This document shows, one piece after another, positions 21,263 through 34,242 of a DNA stretch of 64,000 nt. Location of the stretch: contig JANQBS010000108.1 in assembly GCA_033085395.1 (NCBI GenBank), positions 1-64,000 on the forward strand, read 5' to 3'. The position numbers and the translations under genes were made by a program. The notes beneath the pieces were generated by a model that did not search any database, was not told the DNA's origin, and saw nothing but the letters and a program-made list of their open reading frames with translations. Source of the stretch: Xanthoparmelia taractica (lineage: Eukaryota; Ascomycota; Lecanoromycetes; Lecanorales; Parmeliaceae). Numbering within the stretch: the first letter of the stretch is position 1; each line of letters begins with the position of its first letter.

Positions 21263-24200
21263 TTAATAGTCTACCCGTAGCTTCACCGGCTTTAAGACCC
21301 TCCCATAGTGGGACTGCTCGCCTTGCATGTCTGCAAAACCACCCCTTTTGGAAGGTGGATTCGGTTTGTTCATAGTGGTGTTGTACGTCGTATTGGTACT
21401 GACAACTTCAAATTGAACGGTAGCGTTGCCCTCTCGGTAGTTACTCGTGGGTGGGCCAACTGTTCGATAGCTACTAGTCACATTGACCAGCCCTGTAGCG
21501 ATATCCAATCCTGCTATCGCCCTCTCAAAGATAGCTAACGATATCTCAGGCTGATAGAACGGTACCTCCTGGGTAAGACCTCGAAATTAGCCCCGCCTGA
21601 TAGAGATGGGAGTCTGAGCTAAGAAATAGGTCTAAGAGCGAAGGCTCGCAACACATGCATCCGACTCCGAGTATGATTCAAAGGCGAACATCCAGACTTT
21701 TAGGGTACTTACATGTCCGCTCTCGTAAATTCTCACAAAGCTGAATGCGCCGCTTTGCTTGACTTGGCCATGAACAATGCCATCAGACGTTGAGATATTG
21801 GTGTAGCCACTGCGGTTGAAGCCTGGCTGGCCTACTTCGTTACTGACAACTTCACCGCCCAGCCAATTGCCTAGTGATTAATTAGCATTGTTGACCTTGC
21901 GCCGAAATGCCGTAGCAAGAGATCCGGTAAGCTATACAATTATAGTCTGCATCTCCAGTATACATCATGACCTGCTGAGAGTAAGACTTGGCTGATACAG
22001 AGAATGTAGGCAAGCATACAGTGACACCTTGGTCTAACAGCTGCAGCATGTCTATAACGGTTCCGTCTTCTCTTCCATCATCCCCTGTAGTATTAAATGC
22101 ATCTCCCACCGCTGCTGAGTATTCTGTAAAATTCTGGAATGCACCAATGGCAGATTGTACTACTGGCGTGTTCAAGTACGCTGCGTAAAATTCGGGAGGG
22201 AAACTGTTATTTAGGCATCAGGCGTCTGGTTGTCTAGAAATCGTGAGAAAAGGTGGTGAAGAATAGAATGCCTTACGGGTCAGGCGCAAGTTCTCGAATG
22301 TCATACTCGTCTCGACTCAGGACTTCATCGTAGATTGACTCGACATTTTCCGCACAGTAGTTGTCCGCCTCCGAACATATGATATTGCTGCCCGTGGCGG
22401 CACATTCATTCACTATACTCCGGGTCAGTATCTGTTGGGTGAAATCATACGAATAATAAGACCATTGAGAGGCTGAGAAAAATAATCTTGTTCGAAATCC
22501 TTCAACGAGCTCTTTTGCGAACTTGTAGAGGATAACACCAAGAAGTATCCTTACATTGATCGATGCAATTGCCAGCCCCCTTTCTCGTTGTCAGTATTGC
22601 CTGGTCGAGGGCGTATGTTGAGCCTTGGAACGTGTCTAAGGAGTAGGACTCCCAAAATTCACCCAAGACCTACAATTTGGCCCAAAAAGAGAAGACTGAA
22701 TGCCGAAAATACGTACATAGAGGTTGTCGTACAGTCCAGCAGCGATAGTGTCGTTATATGGGAAGTAGTCATAGCTAAAGCCCATCAGTATCCACAAACC
22801 TTGAGCCTTTTCAAAGGCAAAGATTCCAGACAGAGACTGTACGTATTGCCTGGAAAAACCTACCGCTCGTCAGTCAATCAATTTCTTGCCTTTAGGGAGG
22901 GCATGGTACCGTGAAATTATAGTATGCTTGATACTGAGCACGATAGATCAGGTCATCGTCCTTGAAGTAGCCTCCAAAGGAGCTCACCTGAATCAGAGGA
23001 TTGTACCACCCATTGCCAATAAGGACCGTCTTAAGGCTGATGTTATGCGCACCGGGAATGGCTTTAGCATTTTGACTTTCGATATATTCATTAAAAACCG
23101 GCCCGTAGTGTCCGCCGTAGCTCTCTGGCAAGATCTTGGTTTCAGCAATCTGAATATGAAGCCTGAAAAGGACAACACTTACCAGTGGCAAAATGGAAGG
23201 CGTCTCTCGAATATTGAGGGAAAGCCCCCATAAACCCCTGCAAAGTGGCCCAGAAAGCGGGCGCTGCAGCTGAAGTTTTAGTGGGCGTGTCGGTGACATT
23301 AGGATCTGAGTATGTTCCGCACGTTTCTTGCGTAATATTGTCATTAGGACAAGTACCGTTCGCCAAGACAACGACGGATCCATCATCAGGGTTGATGTAA
23401 CCTACGTAACGATTGAAGTTAGCGAACCTTTATTTTGAGTCAGGGATTGTGTGAAAGCACAAGTCAACGACAACGGTGTTTACAACCGAAACAAATCCAC
23501 CAGGTATGTGTTGCGTTTGCTGCGGTTCATGTTTTCTGTTCTCGAGACCGCCAGCTCGGAAAGGGTTACTTCTAATATACATACCGGACACTGGAATTGA
23601 GTACGAGAAGCCCACTTGGGCTGGTTGGTCAATGAATATCATGTTGCTGGCCTCAGTCCACGCATATGGATTGTTGATGACATCTCCACTCGAATTAACA
23701 CGACAAGGTCCCTGCTCCTGGAAAAGTCCTATCATGCTGGAGCTACCGGGGCCTCCGTTAATCCTTGAGAATTTTAGCATGAGTGTGAGGGTTCAGTATT
23801 AGTTGGCTCGATACCAAGATGTTAAAGGCGCTTTCGTAGGGTCACCATTCCTGGTCTCGAAGAACCAAAACTAGGCAATTCCTGGGTCAGCCGTCGCTTT
23901 GATCATGAAACGAGGCTTAATCAAGAGAAGATGGGAGACAGAAAAGGAACGATGAGATTGGTGTAATTGACTTTGCAGGCAAGCTTACAAATATATGCGT
24001 GTCTGCAGAAACGTCTACATAGCCCCTATGTCAAGGTCAAATGCCCGTTCTAAAGCAAACCTGCGAAATTTGTTCGGACTGAATTGCAGTACGTATCAAC
24101 AAGAATTGGCTGGGGGAACAGGACTTACGCGTAGCTTTTCAAGTCTGGCCTCTGCTCGCATATTCCTGGCGGAACTTGCTTATAGCGCACTTTGAATCCT

Positions 24201-24301
24201 GCATATCCAATCGAAGTCGTCAGGTTGGTAGGTGAAGAAACAAACTGGGAGACGGCCACTGCAAAGAGCGAGAGGGTTATAACCACAGCCGAAGGGAGCA
24301 T
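21263..24301 (-). CDS. Secreted serine carboxypeptidase S1 (peptidase family S10)
   Basis: Extracellular or vacuolar exopeptidase releasing C-terminal residues at acidic pH. The first residues form a signal peptide ([20 protein letters not shown]). Fourteen exons: 24301-24129, 24025-23989, 23870-23815, 23763-23585, 23401-23183, 23124-22988, 22933-22910, 22859-22843, 22774-22717, 22579-22555, 22412-22277, 22203-21938, 21870-21713 and 21568-21263. Exon 8 is a 17-nt microexon giving FTVFPGNTYDYFPY. The sum is exactly 597 codons (596 residues). The INGGPGSSS oxyanion segment, Ser223 in ESYGGHYGP, Asp438 in TGDADYNC and His495 in YESGH form the expected triad. Several Asn-X-Ser/Thr sites fit secretion. 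The last acceptor has an alternative three bases downstream (GHEVPF versus GHVPF). All key residues are present, so it is probably active. Confidence 0.93.
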
Positions 24302-25987
24302 GTCGTAATATTTGGACTACGGTGGACGAGAGGGTGAAGAAGCTTGATGCTCAACTTGAACAACACAGTGTATTGTTCCAAGGATAGCACCGGTAGGCAG
24401 TGTTCCTTTGAGAGAATGTACCTTTCGGTGTGCAGGGAAGATAAGGTATTTGAGTCGACATAGTCATGCTCGGAGATGCAGGATTTGCCGCTGATCCAAT
24501 GCGGAAGGTGGGCCATCTAAAGCGTGTTGGCTGCTACTAAACGATTCTCCATGAGGAAGGTCGTTGTGATTGGGTAATCAAGCGGAGCGAGCTGCGAAAT
24601 GAGCAAGCCTTGCCAGAATCTTCCAGTGTAGGACTATTTGGCATGATGAAGACTGAAACCGACGAATGTGGCCGGCATTGGCAACACCGGGCTGCTGGAG
24701 AAGGGGAGCAGCCCGGCTGGTTCCATACATGCATTCTTTGCATGATGCCGAGTTTCAGATGATGTGCAATAAAAGAGGGTTCAAGATATCTGCTGTTCAG
24801 CGCTTGTTTTCAATCTAGGTTTCTTGCGATCTTTGCAGCAACAACCGTCAACAACTGCGATGATTGTGGCAGCTCGCCATGACTGTTGAGCAATCCCAAG
24901 GCTCTTGACCAACACGTACGGTAGAAAGCGCGCTTTATACCTGGTCATGCTTGCGGGTATGATATTCCTATGCCTCTCCATAGCTATACCTGTTCTACAA
25001 ATCTAACGAGATTACCAGGTAGTACACTCGTGGATTTCTGATCGCTACGAAAGTGGCCTTTAGCTGCTAGAAGGAGGCGTCGACGAGAAGAGCTGGTACG
25101 GGTGGAGACAATAGCTAGCCATCATCGAGGGAAGAAAGATAGTATGCATTGATTATAATACACAAAAGACCAAAAATTGATTACTAATACAGCCCAGTGG
25201 TTGACGTCTTGGGGTCTTTGTTGAACAGTATTCTCTTGACATCGACTATTCCATTGTGATACAACTCAGACCGTCCGATGTCGAGATCACATTAAGAAGG
25301 GTCAGCCTGACTGGGACGCACAAATAGCTCATAGCTCACCTCCGCATATTCTTTCTAGATACCGCTGTAGGAATTTTTCAGTATTTGATGGTGGAATATT
25401 TCAAACATGACACTAAAATCGGTTCGACCTCATCTACCTCGGGTATCCGTTTCAGAGTCGGTAGATTTGTATATGATATGAACAATTGACGTATTTCAAC
25501 CTACACCCAGGTGAGGCTGAGGTACGGCTAACTACGTGTGGATGAAGAGGATCGAGGTACCTCGTATTTTGGATATGATGCCAAGGCTCCACACAGCGCT
25601 AAATTAGCGTTCTTCTCCACGTATGCGGGAACTCGAGGTTAAAGGCAGGCTCATTTATTGTACAGAGGACTGTTATCTCACTGCGAGCCGTCTTAGCGTT
25701 GCATCTTCCATTTCGCCATCTTCTGGCTTTCTCATCTCATCATGGAATAACAACTGGCTGTCCTCCGCAAGTTGTGTACTTGGAAAGTGGGGGCCTCGGG
25801 GGCTGCGAGTGCGGAGAAGGCAACTTCCAGCTCGAAACCTGCCTGTTAGAGGCTATCATCTTGAACCAGTTCATTCTAACCCAATGGTGAACACCTATAA
25901 AAAGCACATGATTATCAAGAGACGGACTATAGGGACTGCGCTCGTTACGGACTTGGTGACCCCAACCACCACCTCCTCCGCAAATTA
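24302..25987. promoter_or_regulatory. Divergent intergenic region
   Basis: The carboxypeptidase (minus) and the Mga2-like gene (plus) diverge from here, so both promoters should lie within these 1.7 kb. A purine/pyrimidine-biased stretch precedes the Mga2-like start. No ORF with family similarity, repeat or RNA gene was recognised. Confidence 0.5.
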
Positions 25988-28900
25988 ATGGAATTCGACA
26001 ACGATCCATTCCCTTTTTTGCCCAAGTTTGACGAACCTCAGATATTCGACGTCAATATGAACGACGCAATGGAAGAAGGAGTACTTGAGTTTCCGGAACT
26101 TCAATTCGACTCTGCAGGCTTCTGGAACAACACGATGGCGGCGTCACCAATGCCTAGCAAGTCCAACGGAAGTCAGGCAATCAAGCAGCCACTCATGGGT
26201 CCTGCATTCTCGCAGTCTCCGGAGTCTTCCTCTGCATCTGACTCCTCAAATAATCAACACAAGCGGAATCACTCTTCTGACTCATCTCAGTCCGGAGCGC
26301 TTGCTGGGTATGGCGATGTCTCGATGAATGGGATCGTCATAGGTGCAGAAATAGAAGATCAAACGAGCGACAAGTCTTCGCCTGCCACAGATGTCGACCT
26401 CAGTAACCGTGCTATGGAGTGTCATTTTGACTTCGATAGCGCTGCAAGTAGTCCCAGCCCTTTCTCAGATACAAAGCCAGCTTTCAAATCTTCGTCAGTT
26501 CGATCCATCAAGATGCCTTACCGGTCCTCCCCGACCACTAGATTGACTCATGGATACGGCTCCTATCCAGCAGTCTCAAAGGTAAGTCGTCGTTGAAAAA
26601 AGCCCTTTCAGGCCAACCCGAAGCTGAGACGTGCTTGATTCCTAGAGCTCGCGTGAGACGTCTCCATTGTCATCCATGATGAAGAACCAAGGCGGCTGGC
26701 CACCGGCTGCAGCCCATACACCTGGATCGTCCATGGATTTTTCCAGCCAATATATAAATGCCGCCATGTTGAGCGAGCCCTCCCAAACGCAGGACTGGCC
26801 ATACAGCGGCACTCCTGCGCCTGCCAACGCATTTAACCAAATACAGCCATCTGTTTTACAGCAACCTGCCGTAGCTATGCCGTTTGCCTCGCCTGCTCCT
26901 ATCTCGGGTCCCGCGTACCCGCCCATGTTGCACGTGCACTCACTTCCACCGAAGTCGCGCGTCGAGACCCAGATCCCTGTCAAACTGACATTGCACCCAG
27001 TGCCACCCGGAACATCGAGAATACACCTTCAGACTCATACAATATCCAAATCGAAACTGGTTGCGAAGCCGACTCCGGAGAAATCGCCTGATATGCTGGA
27101 GTTGCATGCTATGCTTGTGTGTACTAGTGCTATGCAGGATCCAGCAAAGCGAGGTCGAGCATTTGCCCGAGCCGCTGCATTGTCGCCTGGCGAGAAGAGG
27201 AAAGGGCGCCGTTCGTCATCAGGCAACACTACATCCTCAGACGATGACGAGGACAAACCTGCGAACGGTGGACCAGTGCATATATGCATGGGATGCATCG
27301 AGAGAGAACGAAAACGGGCCGCCAGAAAGAAAACGAAAAATGTCGAGGAAGAGCAGCTATGGCAGAAGGATGAAGCAAAAAGGACGATCGTTTTCAACAC
27401 CCAGGAAGTCAAAGAATGGCAGGAACCATCGTCTCCAAAAACTGCAGAAAATGTTCAGTATCCTGCCACTTATGGCCAAAATGCACAATTCCCAGAAACC
27501 GCAGTACAGGTAGATATCCCTATGCGGATTGCCTGTTATTGCCGTCATCAGGAAGAAAAGATAGGGTTTCAGTGCGTGCAAACTGCTTTGGCCTTAATTC
27601 AAGGTATCGCTGACTCCTTTCCAGGGTCATTTTCACCATCAAAGATTATCAGAATAATATGGTTGCGCAAACCATAACGAATTCTATCGTAATAACGGAC
27701 GACCACAAAACCCATGGCCCACCTGGTACAATGCCTCCTAATAATGGGGTCTTTCCTGATAATTCTCAAGTCCCCGGAGCAGGTGTCTTCTCGCAGGCGC
27801 CTATTGGGGGTCATGGGCCAGCATCCTTTCGAAATGCTTATTCGACTACGGACTTGCATGGTATGCAGCAACATCTCAACTCCCAGCTCAGAAGTCCTTT
27901 TGCCGTGCCACAAAATTCCTCCCAGACCACTTCCGCAACCTTGACTCCGAGAAATCTGTCACGTCAAGCATCTCCGTCGGCGCCTTCAGCTCAGCATAGC
28001 AAGAGGCGGAAGGCCAGCGGATCTGGCAGGATCCGAAACGATTTGACGATGACCAAGCTGCAAGATCCAGCGCCCTTAAATGGCGTTTCGGGTGTCTCCT
28101 CCATCAATCAAATTACCCCACAGGGCTCCAATGGATTAGCAGCTTTTATGCCTAATTTTGCTGCTCCGAGTCAGAGGCTTCCAATGCCGCAGATGCCCTC
28201 ACAGTTCAATACCAACCCACCTACCCCAACCACAACGGATACTAATTTCCTTTCTTCCGCTCAACGATCTCAGAGTATGGAAAATCTTCAGGGCTTTTCA
28301 GGAGTGTTTTCTGCCCCGGGCTCTGTTCGTCCAAGCCGGGTGCCCAGCCCAACTCTCAGCCCTCAGAGCAACGGCTTACCACAAAGTCATGCCCAAACGC
28401 AGGCTAATCCCCTACACTGTATCACTGGGGTTTCCAACCTGCAAAGGGCTCCGGTCATCCATAAGCTGACGCCCGGAGAAGGATCTAAATCTGGGGGTAT
28501 TGAAGTTACGTGCTTGGGAAGTGGGTTCCGCCAGGGTCTCGAAGTCATGTTTGGTGACGCCCAAGCAACTACGACGACTTTCTGGGGTGAGAGCGCCCTC
28601 GTTTGCCTCGTACCTCCTGCTCTAGAAGCTGGTACGGTGCCAGTGACCTTCAAACATAACTACGAGCAAAGTATTCCTTCACCATCAAACAAGCACGCCC
28701 TCTTCCGATACGTCGACGACGATGAGCAGGAGATTATAAAACACGCGCTGGCCCTCATCAATCGCAAGTGGAACGGCACCGCGACTGATGCTGGGAATGC
28801 TGCGCGAAACATCATCAACCATTTTGGCGCAAATTCGTCGCTCACGGGTGGTTCGATTCAAAGCAGCAATCAACGTCGCAATGCTGGTTCGTTCAATAAG

Positions 28901-30280
28901 GCTACGACCGGGGTTGTTGACCTAGAGGCAGCGTTGCTGAGCTGTCTAGACATTGTGGACCTGGATGATAGCCCTTACCAAGCAAGATTTAATACTCGAA
29001 GCATTAATGGCCAGAGCATGTTGCATCTTAGTGCCTCGCTTGGGCAGTACCGGTTGACTGCTGGCCTTCTTGCACGAGGAGCAAATGCAGATCTGCGAGA
29101 TAACAATGGCATGACTCCAATGCATATGGCTTGTCTCCGTGGCCATGCGCAAATTATACGTAAACTCCGCTCTGCTGGCGGCGACCCAAATTTGCGGAGC
29201 CTAAATGGTTATATTTCAGCTGATATGGCCACCTCCCAACAAGCTCGCCACGAAAGCAACACCTTCGACCAGCATGCACGGCCTAGGAGCGCTGATGCGG
29301 TTCTAGCCTCCCATTTTAGTCGAGCGAGCAGCGTAATGTCTCACAAGTCTTCTCGAGAAGCTTGTTCAAAGGTGGCATCTGCAGGTGCAAGAAAAGGCCC
29401 ATTCACAGACAGCGACTCGGGCGACGAAGGCTTGGCCGAAGCCTACAGAAGTCAACCAGCAACACCAGCTCAGATCTGGGCCCAAACGAGGCGTAATAGT
29501 TTCGCTACTGAGCCTCAATACCCGGGTAATCCTTCTCAGGGCAACCTTAGCTCAACGACACCCTTCCTTACGTTGAACCCTGCGATGTCCGCTTGGAGAG
29601 ACCAGCTTTCTGCCCAGATCCAACAGTTCCAACAAACTGTGCACCGAACGCTTCCAACTCTGCAACTTCCGGCCTTGCCGCCAATTCCTAACCTACCGGA
29701 TTATCAAGCATATCCTGTGGTCAGACGGATAAGTTCATTGGTGCCTCAACGCATATCGCGCCCAGGAACAGCAAACGGGAACTCTGGAGTTGCGAAAGTG
29801 AGTGATTATCACTGGTGGGAGCTCCTGACTGGGGCGGCTTCATCGCCACCAGCGTACGATGAGATATACCCGGAGACTTCAAAACGTGGTCTGAGCGAAA
29901 AGGAGACATCTGTCCTCCGGGCAGCCGGGGATGCTTACATGGATAGGAAATGCGAAGAGACCTTTAATCAAGCGAAGAGCTCCTCTACTTTCGATACAGC
30001 CAACCTAGGAAATACTGTTTTAACACCAGAGCAACTGAGAAGCGCACACGCAATGAAAGTCAAAAGATTGAGGAAAGATCGGAATTTGTTCTTTATTTGG
30101 GTAAGTCATCACTTCTAGATTGCCACATCTGATGATCTAACATCGAAACAGATACCACTTCTCATTCTTGTTCTTGTGGCAATGCTGAAAGATCGGGTAC
30201 CGCTGCTGCTGCACGGCGCTCAGCAAGCGTTTCAATATGTTCACGATCGCTTGCAGGTGCTTGCGGTTGAGATAGCTTAA
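25988..30280 (+). CDS. Mga2/Spt23-like membrane-tethered transcription factor
   Basis: Homologue of yeast Mga2 and Spt23, ER-anchored factors released by ubiquitin/proteasome processing to activate lipid-desaturation and hypoxia genes such as OLE1. Four exons: 25988-26581, 26646-27571, 27625-30100 and 30152-30280, with introns of 64, 53 and 51 nt, giving 1374 residues. Order: acidic N-terminus (about 1-40), Ser-rich linker, conserved SPT23/MGA2 segment starting IPVKLTLHPVP and containing IACYCRHQEEK, IPT/TIG domain (about 775-870, PVIHKLTPGEG), two or three ankyrin repeats (about 960-1045, SMLHLSASLGQ and TPMHMACLRGH), and one membrane span at the C-terminus (about 1328-1345, LFFIWIPLLILVLVAML) encoded across the last intron. 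The membrane anchor makes it Mga2/Spt23-like rather than an ordinary IPT-ankyrin protein. It lies about 8 kb from a delta-12 desaturase. Confidence 0.92.
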
Positions 30281-32297
30281 CGAACGAAGTGCTAAACCCC
30301 GATGATGAACGACGTCAGCCTTGAAAATGAAGGCGAAGAAATACGACCAGCGTTGGCGTTTGGGACGTTTCGGGTGTGCCCTCATTGGGACTTCATCTCA
30401 TAGCTAAGCAAAGGGGAGGGAGAATCGCCCCATGACACAGCTGTATATCTGTAAATTCTTCTGTCTGGGTATTCTCCAGTTGGGCTTTACGTTCCCTGAT
30501 ATTGATTAGAGAATCACAGTAAATAAACCATCGTCGCCAATATTCTGTAACACTGTCTCGTATCCACCTCTCATGCTTGTCACTAGCCCCAAACAAACCA
30601 AACTGATACATGTGCCAACAGATGCTAGTTGACATTGCCCTTTGCAGTAGAAATCATGGACCGCAGCCGACTCCACCTTCAGGGTTGTTGTTGCTAGTAT
30701 TCGTGCTGTATTTGGGCCCGCTCTCCTTTCGAGTGATTCTCCCTGCCCCTAGGGCCTAGAAGCTTTCTCGCTCGCTATTGCTAGCATACACCCACATCGC
30801 CAAAGGAAGTACTTAAACAAGCACACAGCATCCCGCTTGGTTCCAAATCATATTGGGCCGATGTTTGCTCCTTCGATCCTGCTGGCATTCTCCCCCAAAA
30901 CCAGCTTCAGCAATTTCCTTCAGTCTATAAGGAAACCCTAGTCGTAGAGAATCAAAGGACCACTGCCATAGACCGAATCGGGGTTCTTCGCTAATTTCAT
31001 TGTATGAGGCCTCTGGAACGCGGTTGGTTGAAGCTGGGTGGCTTCATTGCGGACTGCGCCGCACGTCAGTTGTAGAAAGGGCTATTTGCGGAGGTGGAGG
31101 ATGCGCAGAGGGGAAGGGTGAAGAGAAGAGAAGGAACAGTCTGCGGTATGAAAGCAACTCGAGGAGAGTTGGAGTCAAAACAGGTCAACCACCACATGGT
31201 CAGCACGGCGAAGAGCAAATACGTGTCATATCGTGGACCTCTATTTCCATTCAGTACCCTTCTCACGGTCCGGCGCTGAACGTACAAGTCCAACATTAGA
31301 TGCACTCTCACTGGCGGTAGGGTTCAGTAGAAGTAAAAGAGCGTATCATGCATGTACCTGATTGAGTGGGAAAATATTCCACGAATGACGGAGGATATCC
31401 TTGATCATGCACGTTGCCGTCAGATTCATGCGGGCCAAGGTCGTCGGGTGGGCTACCTTTTCTTCTTCGACTACTTCTATGGGCAGGTCACTGGAAGTAG
31501 GTCGCCAAAAGCAGAGTCGGTGGTTGACCACGGTCCGATTCCAATGACACGGGTCAAGAAGCGCCCAGCACATGTCAGTGTCTCTCTCATTCGATGGGTT
31601 TGACGGCTTTCTGCAGCCAGGTGCGGAAGCAGTTGCATGATTCTTCTCCAGTCATTATGTTCTCTTGGTACTTTCGTATTTCAATAACAATCATGATAAT
31701 AATATTCTTGACTTGTGGTCAACAAGACTGGGTGCGCTTAAGAGGAAGAAACGTATCCCTGCTCGGGTTTTATCATTGGATAATTCAGAGTTTCTCATTG
31801 AGGTATGCGATGCGACCACTCGGACTTTATTCATGCGGCCTACTTCGTACCAGGCTACTTTCACTTGCACGAGTCAGTTGTCCAACTCTAGGCTATCCGC
31901 TTCCGCCAATGAAGCATCCATAAGGTAGAGATTCAGTAGAATTAGCAAATCCGTCCATAGATACTCAAGTATCATGTGCTCTCCATGTCTATCTCTCGCT
32001 TCGCTGTCTTCCTACTGCCAGCTCCAAATGACAATAAACATTAATCGTACTCGTACTCAGACCTTGTCACCTTGTGTGCTCGTTGGCGGAGCATTTCCGC
32101 GCCCTTGCACTAAAAGAGGTCCCTTGAACTCACTTGCTCAAGCTAGGTGTGTACCTTAGTTGCAGTACGAAGTACCTTAGAAGTTAGGTACTTATGCTAA
32201 TCCTAGCCTATAATCCTAAAGTGACTGACCAATGACTCTCGGCCAAAAGGTGCTGAGTGCCACCAAGTAGTAGTTGGATACTGGGCGTAGTTTGTTC

Positions 32298-32346
32298 CAT
32301 AAAAATAATAACAATAAAAATAATAACAATAAAAATAATAATAACG
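32298..32346. repeat. AATAAC/AATAAA microsatellite
   Basis: Imperfect tandem array of AATAACAATAAA-type units, visible directly in the sequence. Confidence 0.85.
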
Positions 32347-32663
32347 AGACTAGGTGTTACTCTGTCCTTGGGTGGCCATGAGCGGTGGTGAGATGCAAGA
32401 TGCTTCATACGGACTCATACTCTGCGCTGTTGGCGTGGATGCGCTGAAACGCGCATTGGTAGTATCCTACCTTATCATTGGGTGGGGCCCAGTACAGCTA
32501 AATGACGGTTTGCATGGAGCGAAAGTGGAAAGTGGAAAGTGGAAAGCGCGTCATGTCGATCTGTTGGTCCGAGAGCGAGAGCGAGAAGGGGTGTGAGAGA
32601 AAGGGTGTGAGAAGGGCAAAGTTGATCTACATTCGCAGTTCAAATAGTGGCGAGGATTGTTTG

Positions 32664-32713
32664 ATGAAGATGAAGAAGAAGAAGAAGATGATGATGATGA
32701 TGATGATGCTGCA

Positions 32714-32750
<37 letters not shown>

Positions 32751-32751
32751 G
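32664..32751. repeat. GAA/GAT and ATT trinucleotide repeats
   Basis: A run of GAAGAA units passes into GATGAT units and, after a short gap, into about twelve ATT units. The apparent acidic and poly-Tyr ORF here is a translation of the repeats and should not be called a gene. Confidence 0.9.
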
Positions 32752-32898
32752 CAGCACACTGCAAATGGATTCCAGAATGTCGGTGCTTACGCCCGAGCTT
32801 TTGGATTTTGTACGAGGAAACCGAAAAGGAAGATCAGTCAGGCACCAATGCAATCAGGTGCAATCGATCAAAGTCATACCTTAGTTCGTTATCTTCGT

Positions 32899-32938
32899 AG
32901 TAGTAGAGTAGTAGTTCTAGTAGTAGTAGTAGTAGCTA
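32899..32938. repeat. TAG trinucleotide repeat
   Basis: Imperfect array of TAG/GTA units. Confidence 0.8.
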
Positions 32939-33368
32939 AAGTAGTATTGATTTTTGGATTCATGGGGGTTCATCATGACCTCGGTGGACCTCGGTGGCTT
33001 TTTTCCCCAAGAAAAACCCCTGCAACCAATGCAGCAAGTTAGCGCTCCTTTCCCACGCTGGATATAATGGTGAAGGGACCCATGAAACAGGCGAGTGGCT
33101 TGATTGGTTAGGCAAGAGCGAGTGACCGTCCCCCTGGATCTAACGGGGAAGTCGGTCTCCCCAAACCAATTCCAATGCATTTTATACTACTTATCACAAT
33201 CATCAATTTATTATTTCCACTTGGGCAAAACCTCACGATTACTTGGTAGCGTCCCCCTTAGTTTCTAGTGCATGCGCCTCTTCCCCCAATTCCAGACCTT
33301 TATCCCTTGGGTCAATCTTCTGCCTTGTTCCCCACTCTCTCATTGGTGGTGAATCCCTTTCACTCACT

Positions 33369-33369
<1 letters not shown>

Positions 33370-33400
<31 letters not shown>
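33370..33400. repeat. CA dinucleotide repeat
   Basis: About fifteen CA units, followed about 55 bp downstream by a homopolymeric C tract near 33455-33465. Confidence 0.9.
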
Positions 33401-33403
<3 letters not shown>

Positions 33404-34242
33404 ACCTCTTTGCAAGCCTGCGCTTTGAGCTTGCAGCTCTTTCACTACTGATCACCCCCCCCCCTCCTTTTCCTCTCAACCTTTTCCCCCTCCCACACCC
33501 ATCTTCGTTCGGCCAGGTGCCAGCTCTCTCCTATCATTATTCTTATTCTATCAAATGCATCCTGCATCCCATTTGTTCGTTCATTCGTTCATTCATTTGA
33601 TTTCATTCCCTTGCACTTTTGCTCTCCATTTCTCAACCGCGACTTGCTTGTCGTGTGGTGATTTGTTTGGTGAGCTTGTGAGGTGATTAAGCTTTTGCGG
33701 GAAATCTAGGGGAAGGGAAAGCCTTTTGCTCGGGGCCCCGGTCCAAATCTTCCGTCACTGGACAATCTCCAGTCTTTTCTCCCTCTCCAGTGTCCAGTAT
33801 CCTGTATCCACGCTTCAGTCACTCCTCTCACACAACATTTTGTCTGACGGAAAAAACAAACAAACAAAACATCAGTATCCACCATCGTCCATTCAACAAC
33901 AACAACAATAATAAAAACCGCCCGCTTCAACGACACATTTGCCCCTACGACAGAGGTAATAATTAAGGTAACTACCTCGCTCAGCAATTCCGGTGTCCGC
34001 TGTCTCAGTTCATCAAAATTTTCCCGCAATTCTATCGGCCGCCTGCCAGCGACCCAAGAACCGAATCCTTGGATCTCCGAGCGCCCGCCGTCACCCTCAT
34101 CCTCGCGACTACCGGCTACCAACCTCAACCATACGAAACAATCTCACAAGTGGAACATCATCTGGCTAGCTGAGATCGAGTCTATAGCAACCCAGAAACC
34201 AGAGGGTTCTAGGGTTCTAGAGCATTTGCCAACTGAGCCCGG

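Larger units (their letters stand above)
30281..34242. promoter_or_regulatory. 4-kb intergenic region and velvet gene leader
   Basis: No coding gene was recognised. The left part should hold the Mga2-like 3' untranslated region. From about 32300 to 33470 it is rich in simple repeats, listed separately. The last 600 bp before the velvet start (about 33600-34240) is pyrimidine-rich, typical of a fungal promoter or long 5' leader. Regulatory genes such as veA often have long upstream regions. The numerous short ORFs here are repeat translations or chance. Confidence 0.5.

Noticed and set aside
32657..32884. ORF encoding acidic and poly-tyrosine runs
   Set aside because: It is a translation of GAA/GAT and ATT microsatellites with no conserved context.
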